Origin: WTAW01 sp964406575
Lineage (GTDB): Bacteria; Acidobacteriota; Aminicenantia; Aminicenantales; Aminicenantaceae
Direction of reading: 5' to 3'
DNA length: 63,695 nt
NCBI GenBank assembly: GCA_964406575.1
Contig: CAYOSH010000024.1
Coordinates: 1-63,695, forward strand
The notes under the pieces are model-generated. The model saw only the letters and a program-made list of their open reading frames with translations. It was not told where the DNA came from and searched no databases. Both the position numbers and the translations under genes were made by a program. Of the stretch, positions 44,019-52,386 are shown one piece after another. Numbering within the stretch: the stretch's first letter is position 1; every line of letters begins with the position of its first letter.

Positions 44019-44795
44019 TTACTTTAATTGAAATCTGACGGTAACGGTAAAGATGACACCTCTGGGGCGGCCGTTGATGACCATGGGTTCATAGACCCAC
44101 TGGCGGACAGCGTCGATGGCAGCTTGGTCAAGAAGAGGGATGGACCTGAGGACTTTGACCCTCTGGACACGGCCGTAGATGTCGGTGGTGGCTTCAACGA
44201 TAACAACGCCCTCGACTCGGGCTTGTCTGGCGATTTCAGGATAGAGAGGGTCTACCCGTTTGACAAGTCTTGGGGGTTTGATCTCGCCGACAGCGCGGAC
44301 GGGAGCTTCGACTTCGCCGACGACACCGCCGAGGACGCCACCGACGACGCCACCGAGGACACCGCCGACGACACCGCCTTCGACGCCGCCTTCGACGCCG
44401 CCTTCGATACCGATATCGGAGAGTTCTTCTTCGGCGATTTCATCGGGGATTTCGACGGGAGCGACGAGTTGGCCGGGTTTGAAGGTGGTTTGAGCCTGGA
44501 CGGGTTTGATGCGGGTTCTGGTGCGGGAAGAGCTTTGGCGTTTGGCTGGCGGAGGAGGAGGTGGCGGAGGAGGTGGCGGAGGTGCGAGGAATGCGCTGTA
44601 GACTTCCACTTGCGGGACATCAGAGGCATTCAGAAGAGGAATTATGATCATAGCTGCACCGACAGTCACGAAGAAAAGAAAAGAGATAAGGAATGCGATG
44701 GTTTTTCTGCCGTATCCTTTATCAGAAGTGAAGAAAGAGTCTGTAAACATTTCCCGAGCTTTTTCTTTTCCTTTCGGCTTAGTGTTTTCAGCCAT
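44019..44795 (-). CDS. tonB: TonB-family energy transducer with Gly-Gly-Val repeat
   Basis: 258 aa from ATG 44795, preceded by AAGAGGT; a longer frame to 44849 would start upstream of the ribosome site. One TM helix (residues 33-54), 12 prolines in a row (72-83), a basic Ser/Arg stretch, then nine GG(V/I)-type repeats (130-162). The C-terminal TonB domain (175-258) has VDPLYPEIARQARVEGVVIV and AAIDAVRQWVYEPMVINGRP. It connects ExbB-ExbD to outer-membrane transporters. The glycine-rich spacer resembles those in Acidobacteriota/Aminicenantes TonB proteins. Confidence 0.94.
   Translation of the reverse strand: MAENTKPKGKEKAREMFTDSFFTSDKGYGRKTIAFLISFLFFVTVGAAMIIIPLLNASDVPQVEVYSAFLAPPPPPPPPPPPPAKRQSSSRTRTRIKPVQAQTTFKPGQLVAPVEIPDEIAEEELSDIGIEGGVEGGVEGGVVGGVLGGVVGGVLGGVVGEVEAPVRAVGEIKPPRLVKRVDPLYPEIARQARVEGVVIVEATTDIYGRVQRVKVLRSIPLLDQAAIDAVRQWVYEPMVINGRPRGVIFTVTVRFQLK
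44310..44408 (-). repeat. In-frame GGV-coding tandem repeat in tonB
   Basis: About nine imperfect 9-12 bp units coding for Gly-Gly-Val plus a variable residue (residues 130-162). Such a tract can gain or lose units in frame, changing the reach of TonB across the periplasm. Confidence 0.85.
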
Positions 44796-44837
44796 TTGTT
44801 TACCTCTTGTTAAAATTGTTTCCTTGGATAAAGTCAA

Positions 44838-44866
44838 AGTATAAAGCAAAATGAACCTTTTGACAA
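44838..44866 (-). promoter_or_regulatory. Sigma70-type promoter of tonB-exbB-exbD
   Basis: On the minus strand TTGTCA (44866-44861), a 17-nt spacer, and TATACT (44843-44838). The transcription start near 44831 leaves a 35-nt leader with the AAGAGGT ribosome site. This is a leadered promoter, unlike those at uppS and its like. Confidence 0.75.
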
Positions 44867-44876
44867 GCTAAAAAAA

Positions 44877-46037
44877 TCATTTTCCCATGCCTTTTTTTGG
44901 TTTGAAAATCTTTTTCCAAAAGTAAAGAATTGAACAGGATTGATAGATCGAGGAATAGGTTCCAACAACGACACCGATCATCATCGTGAATGCAAAATCG
45001 TTGATGACCTCACCCCCGAAAAGGAACAGGGCAAGCACGGTGATTAACGTTGTGCCCGAAGTGATAATTGTCCGGCTCAATGTCTGATTGAGGCTGGAGT
45101 TAAGCATGTCCTGAAATTCGGATTTGCGGAGAATTTTCAGATTGTCCCTCACTCTGTCGAAAATGACAATCGTGTCATTCAGCGAATATCCCACAATCGT
45201 CAAGATGGCAGCGATGACAGGTAGGTTCACTTCTCTGTTTGTGAAGGAAAAGATTCCTATTGTGACGAGGACGTCATGAGCGAGGGTCAGAATTGCCGAA
45301 ACTCCGTAGGCGAGTTTGAACCGGATCCCGATGTAGATGAGCATCCCCAGGAGAGCCCAGACTGTCGCTTGGGTGGCTTTCCGTCTGAGGTCAAAACCGA
45401 CCTGAGGGCCCACGGATTCCCTGCTGAGCACGGCCAGGCGGCTGATAAAAGCTTTTTCTTTAAGTTTATTCACGATATCGTTTCGGACTCCGATTTTCTG
45501 TCCGATCTGATCAAAGCTGGCGATGACACCGCTCTCTACCCGGAAGGCAATAATTTTTCGCGCGGCCTCTTCCGCTTCCTCAGGAAAATCCTGCGCAATG
45601 AGAAGAGCAAGGGCTTCTTCATCCGCGCTGTTTAAGTCTATTTTCCCGCTGGCAAGGGCTTCTTTGCTCTTTTCCGTACGCAGGACCTCGACCACTCTGT
45701 TTCCCATGATCTCATGGGCTTCTATGTCTTGATTCTTCGCTTCGATTCCCTTGGCCTGCATGGTACGGATCATGTACTCTGTTTGTGTGTGACCCACGGA
45801 TTGGATCTTGCTGGCTCCCAGGTCAGCTGTGGCCAGCGCTTGTCTGATGTCGGAAACGGGTATAGGCTCAATGAACTTGATGCGGACGAGAGTCCCCCCC
45901 GCAAAGTCGATTCCTGGATTCAAACCCTTCCCGAAATTGATGTTGAGGATACCGGCGATAATCACAATGGCAGAGAGGCCCAGTGCGATGTACTTGTACT
46001 TCATAAACTTGATGTTGGGATTCTTGAATAGCTGCAT
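44877..46037 (-). CDS. secF: Protein translocase subunit SecF with an inserted HhH domain
   Basis: 386 aa; typical SecF is about 300-320. TM1 (residues 14-32) is followed by GLNPGIDFAGGTLVRIKF, and the C-terminal five TM helices show GYSLNDTIVIFDRVRDNL. The periplasmic loop contains an extra 70 residues (about 131-200) reading KIDLNSADEEALALLIAQDF, then AARKIIAFRVESGVIASFDQ, then KIGVRNDIVNKLKEKAFI. This is the pattern of a ComEA-type helix-hairpin-helix domain. It works with SecD to drive late protein export using proton flow. It starts 2 nt after secD. Confidence 0.94.
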   Translation of the reverse strand: MQLFKNPNIKFMKYKYIALGLSAIVIIAGILNINFGKGLNPGIDFAGGTLVRIKFIEPIPVSDIRQALATADLGASKIQSVGHTQTEYMIRTMQAKGIEAKNQDIEAHEIMGNRVVEVLRTEKSKEALASGKIDLNSADEEALALLIAQDFPEEAEEAARKIIAFRVESGVIASFDQIGQKIGVRNDIVNKLKEKAFISRLAVLSRESVGPQVGFDLRRKATQATVWALLGMLIYIGIRFKLAYGVSAILTLAHDVLVTIGIFSFTNREVNLPVIAAILTIVGYSLNDTIVIFDRVRDNLKILRKSEFQDMLNSSLNQTLSRTIITSGTTLITVLALFLFGGEVINDFAFTMMIGVVVGTYSSIYQSCSILYFWKKIFKPKKGMGK

Positions 46038-46039
46038 CC

Positions 46040-47596
46040 TTATATACTCAGCTTGTCTCTTTTTTTTCGCTTTGAATATGATACGTCAAAAATCAACCTC
46101 GAAACAAAAACGGCTGTAAACATGCTTGCTGTGATACCGATGATGAGGGTGACGGCAAACCCCCGGATGGGGCCTGTTCCGAATTGGAAGAGGAAGATTG
46201 CGGCAATGATGGTCGTCACGTTGGCATCCAAAATTGTCCGGAAGGCCCGGGAAAATCCTGCTGCGATCGAACTGAGGACACTCTTACCTTGGGCGAGCTC
46301 TTCCCTGATCCGTTCGAAGATGAGCACGTTGGCATCCACTGCCATACCGATTGTCAAAATGATTCCGGCAATTCCCGGCAGCGTGAGGCTAGCATGGAAA
46401 TAAGCCAGTGCTCCCATCAGGATGAGCACATTGAACACAAGGGCAATGACGGCGTTCACTCCGGCCATACGGTAATAGAAAACCATAAAAACAAGAATGA
46501 GGATGAGTGCCATAATGATGGAAAACAGACCCTTACGGATGGAGTCGGCTCCAAGGGACGGGCCGATCGTCCGTTCTTCCAGGTAATTGATATCCGCAGG
46601 CATGGCCCCTGCCCGCAAGACCAGGGCCAGGTCTTCAGCCTCTTCGATCGTGTAGCCACCGCGGATGATTCCGCTGCCTGTTGTGATCCGGTCCTCGATA
46701 ACGGGCGCAGATTGCACGCGGCCATCAAGCACAATGGCTAGATTCTCACCCAGGTGGTCTGTTGTCGTCTTCGCGAATCTTCGAGACCCATCCGGGTCGA
46801 GAGTGAAGGATACAGCAGGACTGTTCCACTGGTCGATCGAGCGGCGTGCCATCCGGATATCTCTACCTGTGACACTGGCCACTCGACTGAGAAGGTAGTA
46901 TCCCCCTTGTGTCCTTTTCGGATCGCCTTTGACGACCTGCATGTCTTCGGGAACGACACCCCCGTATGGCTCGAGGAGTGCTTCCTCTGTAGGAGCGGGA
47001 CCACCCGTCACCATTTTCCATTCAAGCAGTGCAGTTGTCTTCAGGATGTTTTTCACCCTTTCTGGGTTATCAATACCCGGAAGCTCCACGATGATGCGGT
47101 TTCCTCCTGGCCCGCCCTGCCTCTGGATGGTGGGCTCCGTGAGGCCGAGTTCATCCACTCGGTTCCAGAGTGTCTCTTCGGATTGCTTGACCGCTTGGTC
47201 GCGCAGATAGAAGGCAACATTCGGTTTTATATCGAGGGTGATCTCATTCCCGGCCACGGAGTAATCCCATTCTTTGTAAAATTCATCCAGCAGGTCTCGG
47301 AGTGCACCTTCTCGCTCTGTATCAAAATTCTGGATAGTGAATCGTCCCATCCTTTCTTGACTTTTGGAGATCCTCTCATAGGAGATGTTTTCTTTCTTCA
47401 ACTGTTCTTGCAGCCGGAGGATCTCATTGTCCGTTTCCGCATTGAGCGCATCATCGGTCACGACCTGAAGAACAAGGTGCATTCCCCCTGATAAGTCAAG
47501 GCCAAGAGGAATTTTACTCGGAGGGTAGGCAAGATAGACGGACAGAGCCACGACGGCAAGAACGAGCAATATTCTCCACCGTAGGTTCTTTTTCAT
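46040..47596 (-). CDS. secD: Protein translocase subunit SecD
   Basis: 518 aa. TM1 precedes IPLGLDLSGGMHLVLQV. The P1 domain contains ELGLTEPTIQRQGGPGGNRI and VELPGIDNPERVKNILKTTA. The six-TM C-terminal bundle begins RTIGPSLGADSIRKGLFSII and has GMAVDANVLIFERIREELAQ, the conserved proton-relay region. Partner of SecF in the inner membrane. yajC lies 111 nt upstream on the same strand. Confidence 0.96.
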   Translation of the reverse strand: MKKNLRWRILLVLAVVALSVYLAYPPSKIPLGLDLSGGMHLVLQVVTDDALNAETDNEILRLQEQLKKENISYERISKSQERMGRFTIQNFDTEREGALRDLLDEFYKEWDYSVAGNEITLDIKPNVAFYLRDQAVKQSEETLWNRVDELGLTEPTIQRQGGPGGNRIIVELPGIDNPERVKNILKTTALLEWKMVTGGPAPTEEALLEPYGGVVPEDMQVVKGDPKRTQGGYYLLSRVASVTGRDIRMARRSIDQWNSPAVSFTLDPDGSRRFAKTTTDHLGENLAIVLDGRVQSAPVIEDRITTGSGIIRGGYTIEEAEDLALVLRAGAMPADINYLEERTIGPSLGADSIRKGLFSIIMALILILVFMVFYYRMAGVNAVIALVFNVLILMGALAYFHASLTLPGIAGIILTIGMAVDANVLIFERIREELAQGKSVLSSIAAGFSRAFRTILDANVTTIIAAIFLFQFGTGPIRGFAVTLIIGITASMFTAVFVSRLIFDVSYSKRKKRDKLSI

Positions 47597-47707
47597 CGTT
47601 GTCTATTTATTTCCTATTCCTTTGTTCTTGGGATTTTTGTCAAGGGGTTGTGAGTGATCTTATTACTATCCGAGCGTCACCCTTGCCAAAGAACTAAGAA
47701 ATATTCC

Positions 47708-48040
47708 TTATTTTTCTTCTTTTTTCTTTCCCAGAATAGCAGCTACAGCGTTCTTGGTGATGTCGATTTTGACATTGGCAGAGATCTTCAATTCTATTCT
47801 ATCTTCCTGCACACCCATCACAGTTCCGTAGATGCCCCCGCTCGTAACGATTTTTTCTCCAGGTTTGAGCTGTTCCACCATTTCCTGGTGTTTCTTCTGC
47901 TTTTTGCGGGAAGGCATAATGATGAGCAGATAGAAGATCACAAACACCAGGATAAAAGGAACAAGCGCTGTGATAAAACTCCCTTGACCTGCTCTGGGCT
48001 GGGCTTGCTCACTGAATGTCATAAGTGTTGCAAAGATCAT
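47708..48040 (-). CDS. yajC: Preprotein translocase subunit YajC
   Basis: 110 aa with one TM helix (FITALVPFILVFVIFYLLII) and the family signature MPSRKKQKKHQEMVEQLKPG followed by KIVTSGGIYGTVMGV. An accessory of SecDF. It overlaps the end of tgt by 4 nt, the common tgt-yajC-secD-secF order. Confidence 0.96.
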   Translation of the reverse strand: MIFATLMTFSEQAQPRAGQGSFITALVPFILVFVIFYLLIIMPSRKKQKKHQEMVEQLKPGEKIVTSGGIYGTVMGVQEDRIELKISANVKIDITKNAVAAILGKKKEEK

Positions 48041-49164
48041 ACTGTGTCGTCCTCTTCGTTGATAGCTATCAACTTTTTTTTAAAATTACAGAACAAATTA
48101 TTTTGAATAGCTTGCCTAATTTTTTCGAAGATGTCAAGATAAAAATACAGGTTGTGGATAGTGTTCAATATGGCTGAGGTGATCTCGTTTCTCTCATAGA
48201 GATGGCGCAGGTAGGCTCTGGAAAAATTCCTGCAGGTGTAGCAGGAACAATTTGCGTCGAGGGGGCGTTCATCCGTTTCATATTTCTTGTTTTTGATAAC
48301 GATCTTTCCCTGGCTGGTGAAGATCGTTCCGTTTCTTGCATTCCGTGTGGGTAGCACGCAGTCAAAAAAGTCAATTCCCCTCTCCACAGCGTCCAGTATA
48401 TCCTTGATGTATCCGATGCCCATGAGGTAGCGGGGTTTTTCCTTGGGAAGCAGAATATCGGACTTTTCCAACACTTCCATGAACTGGGATTTGGGCTCAC
48501 CGATCCCGAGACCACCCAAAGCATAACCATCGAAGTCAACGGCCATCAATTCTTCTGTGCTTTTCATCCTTAGCTCCCAGTCCACACTTCCCTGCGTGAT
48601 GCCCCAGAGCAGTTGGTGAGAGTTGCGGGTGAGATACTGCTTTTTGGAGCGCTGGGCCCATTGGGTAGTGAGTTCGACAGAATCCCGCATGTCCTCCTTG
48701 GATGAAGGATAGGGAACGAAATAATCCAGAGCCATCATGATGTCCGTGCCCAGATAATACTGGATATCCACCACATCCTCAGGCGTCAGAAAGATTTTTG
48801 TCCCATCGAGATGGGATGCAAATTGGACCCCCGACCTCTTGACCTTGACCAGTGGAGACAGACTGTAGATCTGGAATCCCCCACTGTCTGAGAGGATGGG
48901 TTTGTCCCAGGAGATAAAGGAATGAACCCCACCCAGTTCACTGATCGTCTCAAGGCCTGGACGGAGATAGAGATGATAGGCATTGACGAGGATAAGGTCG
49001 GCGCCCAAGTCTTTAACCAAATTGTGCGGCAGAGCCTTTACGGTTCCCTGGCTGGCGACTGGTGCAAAGGCGGGCGTTCGTATTTGTCCATGGGTTGTGT
49101 TGATAACGCCGGTCCTTGCGGATGAACGGCTGTCTTTGGTATTGATCTCAAATGCTTTTTTCAA
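48037..49164 (-). CDS. tgt: tRNA-guanine transglycosylase
   Basis: Exchanges guanine-34 for the queuosine precursor preQ1 in Asp, Asn, His and Tyr tRNAs. 375 aa, apparently with a TTG start at 49164. Visible are PILSDSGGFQIYSLS (catalytic Asp and base-binding region), GVGIG-type LGGLGIGEPKSQF, FFDCVLPTRNARNGT with the nucleophilic Asp, and the zinc site CSCYTCRNFSRAYLRHL plus a later His. First gene of tgt-yajC-secD-secF. Confidence 0.95.
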   Translation of the reverse strand: MKKAFEINTKDSRSSARTGVINTTHGQIRTPAFAPVASQGTVKALPHNLVKDLGADLILVNAYHLYLRPGLETISELGGVHSFISWDKPILSDSGGFQIYSLSPLVKVKRSGVQFASHLDGTKIFLTPEDVVDIQYYLGTDIMMALDYFVPYPSSKEDMRDSVELTTQWAQRSKKQYLTRNSHQLLWGITQGSVDWELRMKSTEELMAVDFDGYALGGLGIGEPKSQFMEVLEKSDILLPKEKPRYLMGIGYIKDILDAVERGIDFFDCVLPTRNARNGTIFTSQGKIVIKNKKYETDERPLDANCSCYTCRNFSRAYLRHLYERNEITSAILNTIHNLYFYLDIFEKIRQAIQNNLFCNFKKKLIAINEEDDTV

Positions 49165-49190
49165 TTGTCACTCGATCGGTTGTCTCGTTT

Positions 49191-50264
49191 TTATCTCGTA
49201 AAACGAAAGTAAATGACATCTCCGTCTTGCACGGCATAGTCTTTGCCTTCGAGACGGATGGCGGCATTTTCTTTGGCATTCTGGAAAGAGCCGTGTTTGC
49301 AGAGCTCCTCCCAACCGATGACCTCCGCCCGGATAAACCCTCTCTCGATATCCGAATGGATAATGCCGGCAGCATTCACAGCTGATGTGCCCCTGGGAAT
49401 GGTCCAAGCCTTGACCTCTTCCTTTCCGATGGAAAAAAAAGTGATAACATCCAGCAGGTCATAGGAGGATTTTAAAAATTTGGGAGCACTGAGTTCTTTA
49501 AATCCGTATTCTTCCAGGAATAATACTTTTTCTTCCTCGTCGAGCTCAAGAATCTCCATTTCGATCCTTCCACAAAATGCGAGGATGGCTGTTCCTTTTT
49601 TGCCTGAAGAAAAGATCTTTTCCGGAGTTTCGATCAGGTTGATATTTCTCTCGTCTACGTTGAGCATGTGGAAAAGAGGTTTTTGGCTCAAAAAAGCAAA
49701 ACTTCGGATGAGCTTCGCCTCTGCGGGGGAGAAATTGAGTTCGCGGATGCCTTTTCCATCTTCAAGGTCCGCTTGGAGAGAAGCAAGCAATGCCATCTCC
49801 TTTTCCCCGTCAGGATTTTTCATCCCTTTCAATTCTTTTTTGAGTTTTTCCATCCGGGATTCGACCGAAACGAGGTCGGCCAACACCACCTCTTCTTCCA
49901 TAGCTTGGATATCTTCCGCAGCATCGATCTTGCCTCTGGAGTGAGGAATGTTCTCGTCGATAAATGCGCGGACGACGTGGGCCAGTCCGTCTGCTTTTCT
50001 CAGATAGTTCAAATAGGATTCGTTTTTCACTTCGCCATAAGAAATTCCTGCCAGGTCGATGTAATCTATCGTTGCCGGCTTTTTCTCCTTATCAGGATAA
50101 AGGGTCCAAATCTTGTCTAACCTTGGGTCGGGGACAGCGCAGGTTCTCAGGTTAGGCTCCCTTTTTCCTGTATCGTAGGCCTGGACTGCGATCTTCGCGC
50201 CGGTCAACAGATTGAACAGAGTGGTCTTTCCTGTTTTTGGATAACCGAATATCGTGAAATTCAT
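49191..50264 (-). CDS. ychF: YchF-type ribosome-binding ATPase (Obg family)
   Basis: 357 aa. The P-loop is GYPKTGKTTLFNLL, DLAGISYGEVKNESYLNYLR the switch/G3 region, and NVDERN replaces the G4 NKxD motif as in YchF/OLA1, which prefer ATP. A coiled-coil segment (residues 130-175) is followed by the C-terminal TGS-like domain (TSAVNAAGIIHSDIERGFIR, then YAVQDGDVIYFRF). It is the most upstream gene in the long minus-strand series; 26 nt separates it from tgt. Confidence 0.92.
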   Translation of the reverse strand: MNFTIFGYPKTGKTTLFNLLTGAKIAVQAYDTGKREPNLRTCAVPDPRLDKIWTLYPDKEKKPATIDYIDLAGISYGEVKNESYLNYLRKADGLAHVVRAFIDENIPHSRGKIDAAEDIQAMEEEVVLADLVSVESRMEKLKKELKGMKNPDGEKEMALLASLQADLEDGKGIRELNFSPAEAKLIRSFAFLSQKPLFHMLNVDERNINLIETPEKIFSSGKKGTAILAFCGRIEMEILELDEEEKVLFLEEYGFKELSAPKFLKSSYDLLDVITFFSIGKEEVKAWTIPRGTSAVNAAGIIHSDIERGFIRAEVIGWEELCKHGSFQNAKENAAIRLEGKDYAVQDGDVIYFRFTR

Positions 50265-50325
50265 CTTTCTTTTACCTTTATCTTAACAGAAGGCACTATG
50301 ATCAGTAAACAGATGGTGAGTCCGA

Positions 50326-50466
50326 GTAAGTGTTTCCAAATCCGTGATCGTATGAACACAAGTGGCATTATTGAGTGTCCCAATTGTGTGGTGGAGAAAA
50401 CCGTGTTTTCGCAATCACCAATTGGGACACTCGGATAGCATTCATCATGGATTTGGAAATGCTTTT
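50326..50466. mobile_element. Transposon-like element, family A, short form (copy A3)
   Basis: 141 bp between the divergent ychF and prenyltransferase genes. The left end is GTAAGTGTTTCCAAATCCGTGAT-like and the right end ATCATGGATTTGGAAATGCT-like, inverted to each other. Orientation is opposite to A1. Compared with A1 it lacks exactly 93 bp between ...AAAACCGTG and TTTTCGCAATCACC.... The flanking 9-mers TGAGTCCGA and TGGAATCGA share only five bases, so any target duplication has decayed. A family C-like hairpin fragment follows in inverted orientation at about 50473-50520. Confidence 0.8.
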
Positions 50467-50615
50467 TGGAATCGATCCCCGATCGGACCGTTAAAATTCC
50501 TGGTCAGCTCGGGGAGATGATCCTACATCAAGTGATGACGATGGCCTATCATGCAGATTGTTTGCGAAACAATCAGACCTCTGACTCTCTTTAATTTTAT
50601 CGACTAAGAGATGGG

Positions 50616-50643
50616 TTGATTATTCACAGAAAAACCTTATAAT
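50616..50643 (+). promoter_or_regulatory. Promoter of the prenyltransferase-lepB operon
   Basis: TTGATT at 50616-50621, a 16-nt spacer, and TATAAT at 50638-50643. The transcript would have a leader of about 30-40 nt. Confidence 0.7.
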
Positions 50644-50680
50644 AAGTCTTTCTATATAATAAGGTATAAAAAATTGTAAG

Positions 50681-51598
50681 GTGAGAGGTTTGAAAAAGAG
50701 CAAAGCCATTCTGATGCTTTTGCGGTTGCCCTTTCTGACTGTGACTGTGGGTGCGGTCCTTCTGGGGACGGCATTTGCCGGTTGGTCGACAGGACGGGTC
50801 CATCTGGGTCATTTTGCTCTCACTCTTTTAGGGGCCTGTTTTTTTCACATCGCCACCAATGTGGCCAATGACTACTTTGATTTTAAAAGCGGAAATGATG
50901 CTGCCAACACAAGCGGCACTGTCCCTTTTTCTGGAGGAAGCCGGATGATCCTGGAAGGTTTTGTCGCTCCAGCGGAAGCCCTAGCCGTATCTTTGATATT
51001 TGCTTCTGCCGGGTCCATCATCGGGCTCTATCTCAATTTTGTCTCTGAAGGAAATGTGGTATTGATCATCGGGGTTCTGGCACTTTTTTTTATTTACAGC
51101 TACAATGGATTTCCACTCCGGTTAGTAAATGTAGGTTTGGGAGAGATCGCCATCTTTATGGCGTGGGGACCATTGATTGTCCTGGGATCCTATTACGTGC
51201 AGGCAGGAAGTTTTCAGTCATACTGGCCCTTTATTGTTTCTATCCCATCAGGGATTATGACAACGCTCGTTCTGTTGATCAATGAGTTTGCGGACCGGGA
51301 TTCTGACCGATCCGTTGGAAGGAAAACGTGGGTCATCCTGTTTGGGTTTGCAAAAAGTTTGAGAATTTATCTATTCCTTGCTCTCTGTTGTTATCTGATC
51401 GTTGTGCTCGGAATCCTTTTTGGAGGATGGCCTCTCTGGTCCTCGCTGGTTGTGATCTCGCTGCCGTTTCCCTTTATGGCCTTCAGAGCCGGTAAACAGA
51501 AACTGCAAAGCTGGGGCGAATTTCTCCCTGCAGTCAAAGCAACCATATTGATGAATTTTGTGTTTTTGGTTATATTGAGTGTTTCATTCTGGATTTGA
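50681..51598 (+). CDS. UbiA-family prenyltransferase, MenA-like
   Basis: Attaches a polyprenyl chain to an aromatic acceptor; closest in pattern to 1,4-dihydroxy-2-naphthoate polyprenyltransferase of menaquinone synthesis. 305 aa with about nine TM helices. The two Asp-rich motifs are NDYFDFKSGNDAANTSGT near residue 66 and NEFADRDSDRSVGRKTW near 204. The start is GTG 50681 or TTG 50690; the AAGGTG at 50679 would suit the TTG. It is followed after 1 nt by lepB. Other UbiA acceptors are possible. Confidence 0.88.
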   Translation: MRGLKKSKAILMLLRLPFLTVTVGAVLLGTAFAGWSTGRVHLGHFALTLLGACFFHIATNVANDYFDFKSGNDAANTSGTVPFSGGSRMILEGFVAPAEALAVSLIFASAGSIIGLYLNFVSEGNVVLIIGVLALFFIYSYNGFPLRLVNVGLGEIAIFMAWGPLIVLGSYYVQAGSFQSYWPFIVSIPSGIMTTLVLLINEFADRDSDRSVGRKTWVILFGFAKSLRIYLFLALCCYLIVVLGILFGGWPLWSSLVVISLPFPFMAFRAGKQKLQSWGEFLPAVKATILMNFVFLVILSVSFWI

Positions 51599-51599
51599 T

Positions 51600-52310
51600 A
51601 TGAAAAAAGAAAAAAAAGAAAAGAGGCCAAGAGAAAATAGCGTTTTTCGAGAGTATTTCGAACTGATCGCAGAAACAGCGATCTTTGTCTTTTTTGTCAT
51701 GACCTTTGTTGTCCAGGCTTTTCAGATTCCCACAGGTTCCATGGAACCCACTCTCCTTGTCGGTGATTTTCTTTTAGTCAATAAAATGGCGTATGCCAAG
51801 CCACTTTACGCATGGGAAAAAATCATCCTTCCCCGAAAAGACATTGAGAGGCATGACATCATCGTCTTCAAGTACCCCAGAGAGCTGAGCAAGGATTTTG
51901 TGAAACGTGTGGTCGCTCTGGAGGGTGAAAAGATTGAGATCAGGGACAAGCAGGTCTATATCAATGATGTGCCCATTGCCGAGAGTTACAAAGTACATGT
52001 GGACAATCAGGTCATTAAAAATAGTGAGTACTATCAGTATGACGATGCCATCAGGGATAATTTTGGACCAGTGGAAGTGCCCGCGGGACAGTGTTTTGCT
52101 ATGGGAGATAACCGGGATAACAGCATGGACAGCCGGTATTGGGGATTTCTACCCCTCAGCTACATCAAGGGTAAACCGTGGGTCATCTATTTCTCTTACG
52201 ACGCGGAAAAGGATGCCTGGCAAAAGACGACCATCCGGGATCGCCTGGAGAAATTTGCGAAGTTTATTCCCAAAGCCCGTTGGAGCCGGCTTCTTCGGAT
52301 CATCAAATAG
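51600..52310 (+). CDS. lepB: Signal peptidase I
   Basis: Removes signal peptides from exported proteins. 236 aa, one N-terminal TM helix (residues 25-42). The catalytic Ser is in IPTGSMEPTLLVGD, the catalytic Lys in KDFVKRVVALEGEKIEI, and the C-terminal signature is FAMGDNRDNSMDSRYWG. The start is ATG 51600, 1 nt after the TGA of the prenyltransferase gene; a longer frame from 51579 would overlap it. Confidence 0.96.
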   Translation: MKKEKKEKRPRENSVFREYFELIAETAIFVFFVMTFVVQAFQIPTGSMEPTLLVGDFLLVNKMAYAKPLYAWEKIILPRKDIERHDIIVFKYPRELSKDFVKRVVALEGEKIEIRDKQVYINDVPIAESYKVHVDNQVIKNSEYYQYDDAIRDNFGPVEVPAGQCFAMGDNRDNSMDSRYWGFLPLSYIKGKPWVIYFSYDAEKDAWQKTTIRDRLEKFAKFIPKARWSRLLRIIK

Positions 52311-52386
52311 AATTCATCTTTTATCTGAATGAATAAATCCCCTTTCATCTGAATGGATATTATTCATAAAATGGGGGGAATAATCC

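Noticed and set aside
44028..44813. Long plus-strand open frame (261 codons) rich in Asp and Ala opposite tonB.
   Set aside because: It is the antisense of the Gly-Val repeat and proline run of tonB; the frame stays open because of the biased GC-rich codons, and it shows no family features.
52311..52386. Possible bidirectional terminator between the convergent lepB and phosphodiesterase-fold genes.
   Set aside because: There is an imperfect direct repeat (TTATCTGAATG, TTCATCTGAATG) and scattered complementary bases, but no clean stem followed by a T run.
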